Both the position numbers and the translations under genes were made by a program. Shown here piece by piece: positions 1 to 5,672 of a stretch of DNA of 12,003 nucleotides. The first letter of the stretch is position 1; every line of letters begins with the position of its first letter. Location of the stretch: assembly GCA_051859825.1 (NCBI GenBank), contig JBHYFA010000079.1:1-12003 (forward strand). The letters are read 5' to 3'. Below the pieces are notes generated by a model. The model saw nothing but the letters and a program-made list of their open reading frames with translations. It was not told the origin of the DNA and did not search any database. The stretch comes from CSBr16-58 sp051859825. GTDB lineage: Bacteria > Bacteroidota > Bacteroidia > Flavobacteriales > Schleiferiaceae.

Positions 1-707
1 GGTGGTGTGTTAAACATCGACTCCTTTTTAATGTGTGTTGTGTAGTCGAGCATCGTAGGAATGCTTCGTCCGCTTTTCCCAAGAATTTCGTCTTTAACAA
101 TCACTAAGGTAGCCCCCGCGGGTCCCATGTTTTTCTGCGCCCCTGCGTAGATGAGGTCAAACTGCGTGTAATCCATTTCTCTGCAGAAAATATCGGAAGA
201 CATATCGCACACTAATGGAGCATTGGTTTTTGGGAATTCGTGCATTTGCGTTCCAAAAATTGTGTTGTTGGAAGTGCAGTGCAGATAGTCGATGTCGCTA
301 GGAATAGCATATCCTTTCGGGATGTACGAGTAGTTTTTGTCTTTAGATGAAGCAATTACATCTACATCACCAAACAGCATGGCTTCTTTTATCGATTTAT
401 TTGCCCACACACCGGTGTCGAGGTACGCTGCTTTTCCGCCTTCATTTTTCATAAGGTTTTGTGCCAGCATGGTAAATTGCAGACTGGCACCGCCTTGCAG
501 AAAAATTACTGAATAACCCTCTGGTAAGTTGAGTATTTTTTTAACAAGAGCTACTGCTTCGTCCATCACAGCAACAAAGTTTTTACTGCGATGTGAAATT
601 TCAATCAGGGAGAGGTTGAGGTTGTCAAAGTTTTTGACTGCTTCGGAGGCTTCTTGCAAAACTTCCTGAGGTAGGATGCTCGGTCCGGCGGAAAAATTGT
701 GTACCAT
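1..707 (-). CDS. serC: Phosphoserine aminotransferase SerC, N-terminal part (C-terminus beyond window)
   Basis: PLP-dependent aminotransferase of serine biosynthesis: converts 3-phosphohydroxypyruvate plus glutamate to O-phosphoserine in the cytoplasm, and acts in PLP synthesis in some bacteria. Translating the complement from the ATG at 707 gives 235 uninterrupted codons to the window edge. It starts MVHNFSAGPSILPQEVL, the classic SerC N-terminus, followed by SHRSKNF near residue 40, FLQGGASLQF near 73 and DLIYAGAQKNMGPAG, where Lys192 is the expected PLP Schiff-base lysine. The last codons read SMFNTPP, a conserved SerC segment. The family is about 355-360 residues, so roughly one third is missing only because the window ends. 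It lies downstream of hemL on the same strand, but the 256-bp gap with repeats argues against a simple operon. Identification is firm. Confidence 0.96.
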   Translation of the reverse strand, partial: MVHNFSAGPSILPQEVLQEASEAVKNFDNLNLSLIEISHRSKNFVAVMDEAVALVKKILNLPEGYSVIFLQGGASLQFTMLAQNLMKNEGGKAAYLDTGVWANKSIKEAMLFGDVDVIASSKDKNYSYIPKGYAIPSDIDYLHCTSNNTIFGTQMHEFPKTNAPLVCDMSSDIFCREMDYTQFDLIYAGAQKNMGPAGATLVIVKDEILGKSGRSIPTMLDYTTHIKKESMFNTP

Positions 708-850
708 AGTGGTATGAACATATTAGATTAAACAATACTTCGGTAAATTCCGAATGCCGCGAAATTATGAAGAATAAAGGGATTAGCCATAGTGGTGGCA
801 AGGAAATAGTGATTTCTTAAAGTCGAGGTGCTTTCTAGCCTAAACATTCC

Positions 851-956
851 GACTTTATGGACAGACACTAGATAGCGTCTGTTCATAAAGTAAATGACTG
901 GATTTTCAATTGAGCATAACGAAGCTATCGGACTTTATAGACAGACACTATATAGC
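851..956. repeat. Imperfect direct repeat pair with an internal hairpin (possible MITE or element-end remnant)
   Basis: In the hemL-serC gap, the 26-bp stretches 851-876 and 931-956 match at 24 of 26 positions (core GACAGACACTA). The first copy is also the left half of an inverted repeat: ACTTTATGGACAGAC (852-866) pairs over 15 positions, one of them G-T, with 877-891 around a 10-nt loop. No T-run follows on either strand, so it is not a standard terminator. The mix of direct and inverted copies resembles ends of a small non-autonomous element, but no target duplication was recognised. The rest of 708-963 shows nothing clear. Confidence 0.6.
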
Positions 957-963
957 CTAGACG

Positions 964-2253
964 TTAATTTTGAAACCCTTTAATTATTCCCAAGGTCTTT
1001 TCTACTTCCTTCTCGGTAATCGCATCCGAAATAAACCAAGTTTCGTACGCTGATGGAGGAAGGTAAATTCCGTTGTTCAAGCAATGATGGAAAAACGCCT
1101 TGAAAGTGTCGTTGTCTCCCGCTTTTGCCGAATTGAAATCTACCACGGGATTTTCGCAGAAATGAACGGAAATCATGGAGCCTAAACGATTGATTTGAAA
1201 AGCAAGTCCTTTCTCGAGTAAGATTGCTTCTATTTCCTGATGAAGAATAGCCGTGGTATTATCAATGTGCTCATACACCTCGGGGTGGTTTTGAAGATAG
1301 CGCAACGTACTTAGTCCGCTGGCCATAGCAAGAGGGTTTCCGGAGAGGGTTCCTGCTTGATATACCGGCCCCATAGGAGCGAGGTGTTCGAAGATTTCTC
1401 TTTTTCCGCCAAAAGCACCTACGGGCATTCCGCCGCCAATGACTTTCCCGAAGGTGACCAAATCTGGATTAATTCCGTATCTGCCCGCAGCTCCAGCCAT
1501 GCTCAAGCGAAAGCCGGTCATTACCTCATCAAAAATGAGTATGATGTTTTCACGGTCGCAAAGACTACGCAGACTACCGAGAAAATCTTCACTAGGAGGG
1601 ATACAGCCCATATTTCCCGCTACCGGCTCGATGATGATGGCGGCGATTTGGTCTTTATTGCTTTTGACCAAAACTTCCACGCTTTCCAAGTCATTATAGG
1701 TAGCTGTGAGGGTATCTTCCGCCGTGCCTTTGGTTACACCAGGGCTATTGGGTTCGCCAAGGGTGAGAGCGCCACTTCCAGCTTGAATGAGAAAACTATC
1801 CGCATGGCCGTGGTAGCAGCCGGCAAATTTGATGATTTTATTTCTTCCCGTGTAGCCTCGTGCCAAGCGAATGGCACTCATACATGCTTCGGTACCCGAA
1901 TTCACCATGCGCACAATGTCAACATAAGGAACCATATCGCGAATGCATTCCGCCACTTCAATTTCCAACTCCGTGGGAGCTCCAAAGGAAAACGCTCTAT
2001 CGGCCTGTGCTTTCACCGCCTCCACAACCTCCTGTTTCCCGTGCCCAAGAATCATTGGGCCCCAAGAGTTAATGTAGTCGATATACTGGTTTCCGTCTTC
2101 GTCTTTAACGTATGCGCCTTTGGCTTCTTTAAAGAAAATAGGATGACCACCTACGGATTTGAACGCGCGAACGGGAGAATTTACCCCGCCGGGAATGCTT
2201 TTAGCTGCACGAGAAAAAAGCTCTTTACTTCTTGAATGTTGTGATACCGACAT
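964..2253 (-). CDS. hemL: Glutamate-1-semialdehyde 2,1-aminomutase
   Basis: Converts glutamate-1-semialdehyde to 5-aminolevulinate, the second step of the C5 tetrapyrrole pathway, in the cytoplasm. The 429-residue product has the family's usual length. Visible hallmarks are the N-terminal SIPGGVNSPVRAF (about 19-31), the substrate/PLP segment NSGTEA (118-123), YHGH (147-150), IIIEPVAGNMG (206-216), FDEVMTGFR (241-249, Asp242 for the pyridine nitrogen) and TFGKVIGGGMPVGAFGG, where Lys270 is the PLP lysine. The ATG at 2253 gives the family-like MSVSQHSRSKELF start, and the gene ends in TAA. It is divergent from the HMA lipoprotein/ctaA pair, with about 170 bp between the starts, so two tetrapyrrole-related genes share a control region. 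No clear TAnnTTTG box was seen for hemL itself. Confidence 0.97.
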   Translation of the reverse strand: MSVSQHSRSKELFSRAAKSIPGGVNSPVRAFKSVGGHPIFFKEAKGAYVKDEDGNQYIDYINSWGPMILGHGKQEVVEAVKAQADRAFSFGAPTELEIEVAECIRDMVPYVDIVRMVNSGTEACMSAIRLARGYTGRNKIIKFAGCYHGHADSFLIQAGSGALTLGEPNSPGVTKGTAEDTLTATYNDLESVEVLVKSNKDQIAAIIIEPVAGNMGCIPPSEDFLGSLRSLCDRENIILIFDEVMTGFRLSMAGAAGRYGINPDLVTFGKVIGGGMPVGAFGGKREIFEHLAPMGPVYQAGTLSGNPLAMASGLSTLRYLQNHPEVYEHIDNTTAILHQEIEAILLEKGLAFQINRLGSMISVHFCENPVVDFNSAKAGDNDTFKAFFHHCLNNGIYLPPSAYETWFISDAITEKEVEKTLGIIKGFQN

Positions 2254-2367
2254 AAAACAAATGATTATCTTTAGTAGTTAAAACAGAATACTTCGAATTC
2301 GGTTCAGAGTGGGCAAAGGTCTAAAAACTTTGCTTTAAATCCTAACTACGAACTGCGTTTCCTCAAG

Positions 2368-2393
2368 TATCTTTGCGAGCACAAATAACTTTG
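2368..2393 (+). promoter_or_regulatory. Two tandem Bacteroidota -7 boxes upstream of the HMA lipoprotein gene
   Basis: TATCTTTG (2368-2375) and TAACTTTG (2386-2393) both match the Bacteroidota -7 consensus TAnnTTTG, 18 bp apart, and lie 33-58 bp before the ATG at 2426. No convincing -33 TTTG at the normal 17-23 bp spacing was found for either, so which one is used is uncertain. Confidence 0.55.
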
Positions 2394-2425
2394 TGTTCAA
2401 CGCTGTTTAATATAAACCTATAGGT

Positions 2426-2776
2426 ATGAAAACGAGAATTTTTCTTTTGTTTGCCTCCTTCGCTGCATTGTTTATAGTTTCGTGCAACACATCTAGTGCC
2501 GATGCACAAGCGGAGCAAATAGCCGTAGCCTCTCACGAGATGGAAATGAAAATAGAAGGCATGACTTGTCAATCTGGCTGTAAGAAGCTCATTGAGAAAA
2601 AAATGGCTCAAGCTCCCGGAGTGGTTGAGTTTTCTATTGATTTTGAGCAAGCGGTGGCCACGGTTGTTTTTGACGGCAGTATTACCGACGCTTCGTCTTT
2701 AGAGGGCGCTGTAGCCGATATCAACAACGGGGCGTACAGCGCTTCTGCCATTACGGAAACTTTGAAAGCCTTATAG
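2426..2776 (+). CDS. Heavy-metal-associated (HMA) domain lipoprotein, likely copper-binding
   Basis: A 116-residue exported protein. The N-terminus is a lipoprotein signal: MKTRIFLLFASFAALFIVSC, with lipobox I17-V18-S19-C20, so the mature protein should be lipidated at Cys20 and sit in the envelope on the periplasmic side. A short linker leads to one HMA domain (about 38-112) with the metal-loop sequence GMTCQSGCKK. The ligating cysteines are Cys48 and Cys52, spaced CxxxC rather than the usual CxxC of Atx1/CopZ-type domains. The TAG stop is immediately followed by the ATG of the heme A synthase gene, so the two are almost certainly cotranscribed and translationally coupled. From this context a role in copper handling during cytochrome oxidase assembly is plausible, but that is inference. 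Metal identity is not shown by sequence. Confidence 0.88.
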   Translation: MKTRIFLLFASFAALFIVSCNTSSADAQAEQIAVASHEMEMKIEGMTCQSGCKKLIEKKMAQAPGVVEFSIDFEQAVATVVFDGSITDASSLEGAVADINNGAYSASAITETLKAL

Positions 2777-3895
2777 ATGATTCGCACTTGGTTGTTACGA
2801 CTCTTACGGATTGAGCTTGTCCTCGTTTATCTGGTAATCATTGCCGGAAGCGTGGTGCGCATGACCGGATCTGGCATGGGATGTCCTGATTGGCCAAAAT
2901 GTTTTGGTCTGCTCATTCCGCCTACCCAAGAAGATCAAGTGCTTTTTCATCCCAATTCCGAGTATAATAAAGGTCAAATGATTCTGCACGAAGAAGCACT
3001 TTGGCGCGCTCGGGAAAATTTCACTACGCAAGACGAATGGGATATGGCTCAGTGGGAGCCTTACACCAAACACGACTACGCCATTTTCAATCCCATGCAC
3101 ACGTGGATAGAGTATATTAATCGCTTGTTAGGAGCGCTTGCGGGGATTCCCATGCTGCTGATTTTTATCCTCGGGCTGACCTACCTGCGAAGTTTTCCCT
3201 TGATTAGTCTCTTGGGTTTTGCCTCTCTCTTTATGATTGGTTTTGTTGCCTGGCTGGGTAAACTCGTGGTAGATGGTAATTTGATTCCGGGTTCGATTAC
3301 TATTCACATGCTCGGCGCGATGATCATTATCGCTCTCTTATTTACCATTATGGCATTATTGCAGAGGAAGGTGGCAAAATACGTTTTTGACGACAAGCGT
3401 TTGAGCGGTTGGTTGAGCTTAGCCTTGGTTGTCACGGTTATTCAGATTGTTTTAGGGACACAAGTTCGCGAGGAGGTTGATGTTTTGTATAAGACCTACG
3501 AGGGAGGAATGCGCAATTTATGGGTAGATCAACTGAGTATTTCATTTTACGTTCATCGGTCTTTTAGTATTCTATTGCTATTTGTCAATGTTTACCTGTG
3601 GAATAAAAACCGCAAGCTCGAAGCACCTGTTCGCCTTTACAATATTGTCATCGGTTTATTGATGCTGGAAATCATTAGCGGTATTGTGTTGGCGTACTTC
3701 AATATGCCTCCTGCATTCCAGCCCATTCACTTGGTTATTGCTATTTTGATATTCGGATTGCAATATTTTTTATGGATTCACAACCAGCTTGCGCGTGTTA
3801 AAGACCCAGAGTCTGAAAGAATTTTGCTTGGCAGACTGTTTTCTGGACAGTCTCCTGCGCTTCAATCTTCTGTGAATCAGTATAAAAAGCCGTAA
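2777..3895 (+). CDS. ctaA: Heme A synthase (COX15/CtaA family)
   Basis: Integral inner-membrane monooxygenase that oxidises the C8 methyl of heme O to a formyl group, producing heme A for aa3-type cytochrome oxidase. The 372-residue product opens with TM1 followed by MTGSGMGCPDWPKCFG, the family signature with Cys36 and Cys42. A long loop (about 43-108) precedes TM2. The expected heme-site histidines appear in GSITIHMLGA (His177), FYVHRSFS (His260) and FQPIHLVIA (His318). The fourth canonical site, normally ExxHR, reads Glu112-Tyr-Ile-Asn115-Arg here, with a histidine at 108 instead. About eight membrane segments are visible, as usual for the family. The start at 2777 directly follows the preceding gene's stop. 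The stop is TAA, and no clear terminator lies before the tRNA promoter. Confidence 0.93.
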   Translation: MIRTWLLRLLRIELVLVYLVIIAGSVVRMTGSGMGCPDWPKCFGLLIPPTQEDQVLFHPNSEYNKGQMILHEEALWRARENFTTQDEWDMAQWEPYTKHDYAIFNPMHTWIEYINRLLGALAGIPMLLIFILGLTYLRSFPLISLLGFASLFMIGFVAWLGKLVVDGNLIPGSITIHMLGAMIIIALLFTIMALLQRKVAKYVFDDKRLSGWLSLALVVTVIQIVLGTQVREEVDVLYKTYEGGMRNLWVDQLSISFYVHRSFSILLLFVNVYLWNKNRKLEAPVRLYNIVIGLLMLEIISGIVLAYFNMPPAFQPIHLVIAILIFGLQYFLWIHNQLARVKDPESERILLGRLFSGQSPALQSSVNQYKKP

Positions 3896-3938
3896 AATAG
3901 CTGCGAGTAGATTTTTTAGAAAAAAAAGTTGAAAGCTA

Positions 3939-3969
3939 TTTGCAGATATTAAAAACGTGTATATCTTTG
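3939..3969 (+). promoter_or_regulatory. Bacteroidota promoter for tRNA-Glu and rpsT
   Basis: A -33 TTTG (3939-3942) and a -7 TATCTTTG (3962-3969) are separated by 19 bp, matching the Bacteroidota consensus TTTG-N(17-23)-TAnnTTTG. The predicted start of transcription is a few bases downstream, about 30 bp before the tRNA at 4007. This is the best promoter in the window. Confidence 0.82.
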
Positions 3970-4006
3970 CAGCCCGTTAATGAGAAAGTTTAACGATTGA
4001 CATTTT

Positions 4007-4078
4007 GGCCCATTCGTCTATCGGTTAGGACGCCAGATTTTCATTCTGGAAAGAGGGGTTCGATTCCCCTATGGGCTA
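4007..4078 (+). tRNA. tRNA-Glu (anticodon TTC)
   Basis: A complete 72-nt cloverleaf. The acceptor stem is GGCCCAT (4007-4013) with ATGGGCT (4071-4077), where the first pair is G-U. The D stem is GTCT/GGAC (4016-4019/4028-4031). The anticodon stem is CCAGA/TCTGG (4033-4037/4045-4049) around the seven-base loop TTTTCAT, giving anticodon TTC at 4040-4042. The T stem is AGGGG/CCCCT (4054-4058/4066-4070) with loop TTCGATT. The discriminator is A4078, and CCA is not encoded. It lies 15 bp before rpsT and behind a strong promoter, so both probably come from one precursor. Charged tRNA-Glu is also the precursor of the C5 heme pathway that includes the nearby hemL. Confidence 0.97.
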
Positions 4079-4093
4079 CAATTTTACAATACT

Positions 4094-4354
4094 ATGGCAA
4101 ATCACAAATCCGCATTAAAAAGAATCCGTCGCAACGAAAAGCGCCGTGTTCACAACAAATATTACGCTAAGACCACTCGCAACGCCATCCGTCGTTTGAG
4201 AGCAATGGAAGATGTTAAAGAAGCAACCGCTCAGTTGCCTTCAATTGTATCTATGATTGATCGTCTTGCCAAGCGCAACATTATTCACAGCAACAAAGCT
4301 TCAAACCTAAAATCGAAGCTTACCAAGCACGTAAATGCTTTAGCTGCATCATAA
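4094..4354 (+). CDS. rpsT: 30S ribosomal protein S20
   Basis: Small primary 16S rRNA-binding protein of the 30S subunit. The product is 86 residues, the normal length, and is strongly basic. It begins MANHKSALKRIRRNEKRR, the standard S20 N-terminus, and has the conserved IIHSNKASNLKSKL segment near the end (about 63-76). The ATG is 15 bp after the tRNA-Glu discriminator base with no obvious Shine-Dalgarno, as is normal in Bacteroidota. It ends in TAA and is followed 20 bp later by an intrinsic terminator, so tRNA-Glu and rpsT form a closed transcription unit driven from the promoter at 3939-3969. Confidence 0.97.
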   Translation: MANHKSALKRIRRNEKRRVHNKYYAKTTRNAIRRLRAMEDVKEATAQLPSIVSMIDRLAKRNIIHSNKASNLKSKLTKHVNALAAS

Positions 4355-4374
4355 TTTTTTTTAGGGTTAGACAT

Positions 4375-4409
4375 AAAGGGAATGATCGCAAGGTCGTTCC
4401 CTTTTTTTG
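4375..4409 (+). terminator. Rho-independent terminator after rpsT
   Basis: Arms AAAGGGAATGATC (4375-4387) and GGTCGTTCCCTTT (4392-4404) pair over 13 bp with two G-U pairs, closed by the GNRA tetraloop GCAA (4388-4391). The T-run continues to 4408. This is a textbook intrinsic terminator oriented with rpsT. Confidence 0.93.
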
Positions 4410-4439
4410 TTTGTGGGTTATTTCTGTGGTTGCAAGTGC

Positions 4440-4447
4440 TATATTTG
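4440..4447 (+). promoter_or_regulatory. Bacteroidota -7 box ahead of the broken membrane-protein gene
   Basis: TATATTTG fits TAnnTTTG and lies 35 bp before the ATG at 4482. A TTA at 4418-4420 could serve as a degenerate -33 element at 19-bp spacing. It supports 4482 as the ancestral start of the downstream pseudogene. Confidence 0.45.
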
Positions 4448-4481
4448 CCAATGAACCTATTTTGCGATTAGCTTTCTTTTT

Positions 4482-5105
4482 ATGACCATAAATGAACGAT
4501 TCAGTTCTGTATTTTTTTCTAAGAAAAGTAGCCTGATTTACCTCTGATTCTTTAGCTTTCTCTTCGCTTTCGCAAAGCTTTTATTTTTTATCCATACCTA
4601 CGCCGTTGATTTTCTCATCCTTGACCGTTTGGCTACTTGGCGGCTGGTTTTGTTGCAAGACAATTGGTGGGTGGGGTTTTCTGAACAAATGGGTACGCAC
4701 AGGCATGGTCTAATGTACGTTTTTTCGCGATTGGCCAATGCGATACAGCCGGAGAATACGACCTTTGATTTTTATCTCCACGCTTTGGCCATTGCTAGTA
4801 TTTCGCCCATTTTATTCTTTGTTCGAAGGAATTATGCCAGCCGTGTTGATGTGCTGGATTTGATTTTACCTTGGGTAATTTTATCGACAAGGCAGTGGGA
4901 GTCCATAATTTTGAATCCTTATACCCACACAATGTTGCCAATACTCATTGTTTGGGCAATTGGTATTTTACATGTAAAAAGTAAAAAACGTATGCTTGGC
5001 CTTGCGGTAGTTCAAAGTGTGACCAACTCAATTTGGCAGACAGTGTCTGCCCTTTTCTGTATTGAAAAAGAGCAGACGGCATCTGCCCTTTTTCAAAATC
5101 ATTAA
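4482..5105 (+). pseudogene. Remnant of a multi-pass membrane protein (nonsense-interrupted and C-terminally truncated)
   Basis: From the ATG at 4482 the frame reads MTINERFSSVFFSKKSSLIYL, meets TGA at codon 22 (4545-4547), then continues in the same frame through a hydrophobic segment into LDRLATWRLVLLQDNWWVG and WVGFSEQMGTHRHGLMYVF. Further hydrophobic stretches follow (around DFYLHALAIASISPILFF, DVLDLILPWVIL and MLPILIVWAIGIL). The TGA falls inside what would be one continuous first membrane span, so the break is secondary. After about 4985 the translation stops looking like membrane protein and runs antisense through the DUF1016 remnant to a TAA at 5103-5105. The overall style recalls Bacteroidota polytopic envelope proteins such as glycosyltransferase-like ones, but I do not recognise the family with confidence. 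A TTG at 4629 could only start a fragment lacking the first span. Confidence 0.7.
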
Positions 5106-5376
5106 ACACCAAATAGAATTTTCGAAAACTTTTTAAATTGGTAATTGAAAAACCTTTTCCAAACTCCTTTTTCAAAGCCACTGAAAGTGATTTAATAACC
5201 TGTGCTCCATAAGCAGCTCTATCTTCTCCATTTTGCTCTTCTTCAACTATGCGCTTGCCAATTAATCAATATGCTTCTACCATTGCTGTGTTCACAGCAG
5301 AGTAAGCTTTTTGCCTAGCTTGGGTAAGTATCTGTTTTATTTCTTGAATGTAATTTGAGTTTTTTTCAATTTGCAT
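4945..5376 (-). pseudogene. DUF1016 / YhcG-type protein, N-terminal half, nonsense-interrupted and truncated
   Basis: From the ATG at 5376 the frame reads MQIEKNSNYIQEIKQILTQ, then ARQKAYSAVNTAMVEAY, a TGA at codon 37 (5268-5266), then LIGKRIVEEEQNGEDRAAYG and KEFGKGFSITNLKSFRKFYL. This is the DUF1016 (YhcG) N-terminal domain. The TGA sits where the family has a near-invariant Trp (YW-IGKRI), so TGG to TGA is the simplest explanation. After LSWSHFEL (to about 5008), where the C-terminal PDDEXK-like nuclease domain should begin, the sequence becomes unrelated and stops at 4945. Full-length members run to about 330-370 residues. DUF1016 proteins are PD-(D/E)XK nuclease-like and mobile between genomes, often near defence or mobile genes. 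Two palindromes lie in the interdomain linker. Confidence 0.8.
5035..5086. repeat. Pair of short palindromes inside the DUF1016 linker
   Basis: GGCAGACAGTGTCTGCC (5035-5051) has perfect 7-bp arms around 3 nt. The second, GCAGA-N5-TCTGC (5072-5086), lies 20 bp further on. On the coding strand both sit in two near-identical copies of a 20-bp unit starting AAAGGGCAGA (17 of 20 matches). They encode the paired peptides KGQMPSA and KGQTLSA, so a palindromic unit appears to have been duplicated or inserted in frame. Confidence 0.6.
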
Positions 5377-5671
5377 AAGTTAGACTTTTTGATGTTAAAC
5401 ATAGACCATGTATTAGGTTATGTTTTTAGGCTTTAAACTTCGGTAAAAATAAAAAAAATTCTTACAATTTAAATTTTACTCTATGAATTTAACGAAATCA
5501 CCAAATCGCCAGATCAGTTTCAGTTATTACTTGGCGGTTTTTATTTTTATCGAAAAAATAGATGGTTAGGGTAGGTTTATATGTCTAAATTGAACAATTG
5601 CATCTTTGTAATAATCGCGTTGCGGTTATTTTCAACCGCGTTGCGGTTGGGGGCAACCACGTGGGTTGCCC
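5377..5671. other. AT-rich intergenic stretch between the pseudogenes and the envelope operon
   Basis: No credible gene was found on either strand in about 295 bp. The left part (5390-5500) is A/T-rich with poly-A tracts. One hairpin lies at 5503-5540 and a cluster of GC-rich hairpins sits just after the operon's last stop codon (5616-5672); both are listed separately. Confidence 0.7.
5503..5550 (+). terminator. Possible weak plus-strand terminator
   Basis: AAATCGCCA (5503-5511) pairs with TGGCGGTTT (5532-5540) over 9 positions with one G-T, and a T-rich tail (5538-5549) follows. The 20-nt loop is long and no intact plus-strand gene lies upstream, so the assignment is tentative. Confidence 0.3.
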
Positions 5672-5672
5672 C
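5616..5672 (-). terminator. Hairpin cluster at the 3' end of the envelope operon
   Basis: GGGGCAACC (5650-5658) pairs perfectly with GGTTGCCCC (5664-5672) around a 5-nt loop, and its outer base overlaps the stop codon of the barrel gene. A second hairpin AACCGC-GTT-GCGGTT (5634-5648) follows. Its half CGCGTTGCGGTT recurs at 5616-5627, exactly 21 bp before the copy at 5637-5648. No U-run follows on the minus strand, so this may act as an mRNA 3'-end stabiliser or a repeat rather than a classical terminator. Confidence 0.4.

Noticed and set aside
1357..2235. 292-codon plus-strand frame inside hemL
   Set aside because: It is fully antisense to a gene with all hemL motifs, and its translation has no recognisable domain. 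It is a codon-bias shadow.
4629..5105. Independent gene starting at TTG 4629
   Set aside because: The same frame extends upstream through a membrane span to an ATG at 4482 with a matching promoter, broken only by one TGA. The C-terminal part is antisense DUF1016 sequence, so it is a pseudogene fragment.
4482..5376. Genetic code with UGA read as Trp
   Set aside because: The only in-frame TGAs are in two genes that are also truncated, and Trp in all intact genes is TGG. Lack of TGA stops in ten genes is not unusual in an AT-leaning genome.
5594..5609. CATCTTTG at 5601-5608 as a plus-strand promoter
   Set aside because: It deviates from TAnnTTTG at the first base, has no proper -33 element, and would read antisense into the barrel gene.
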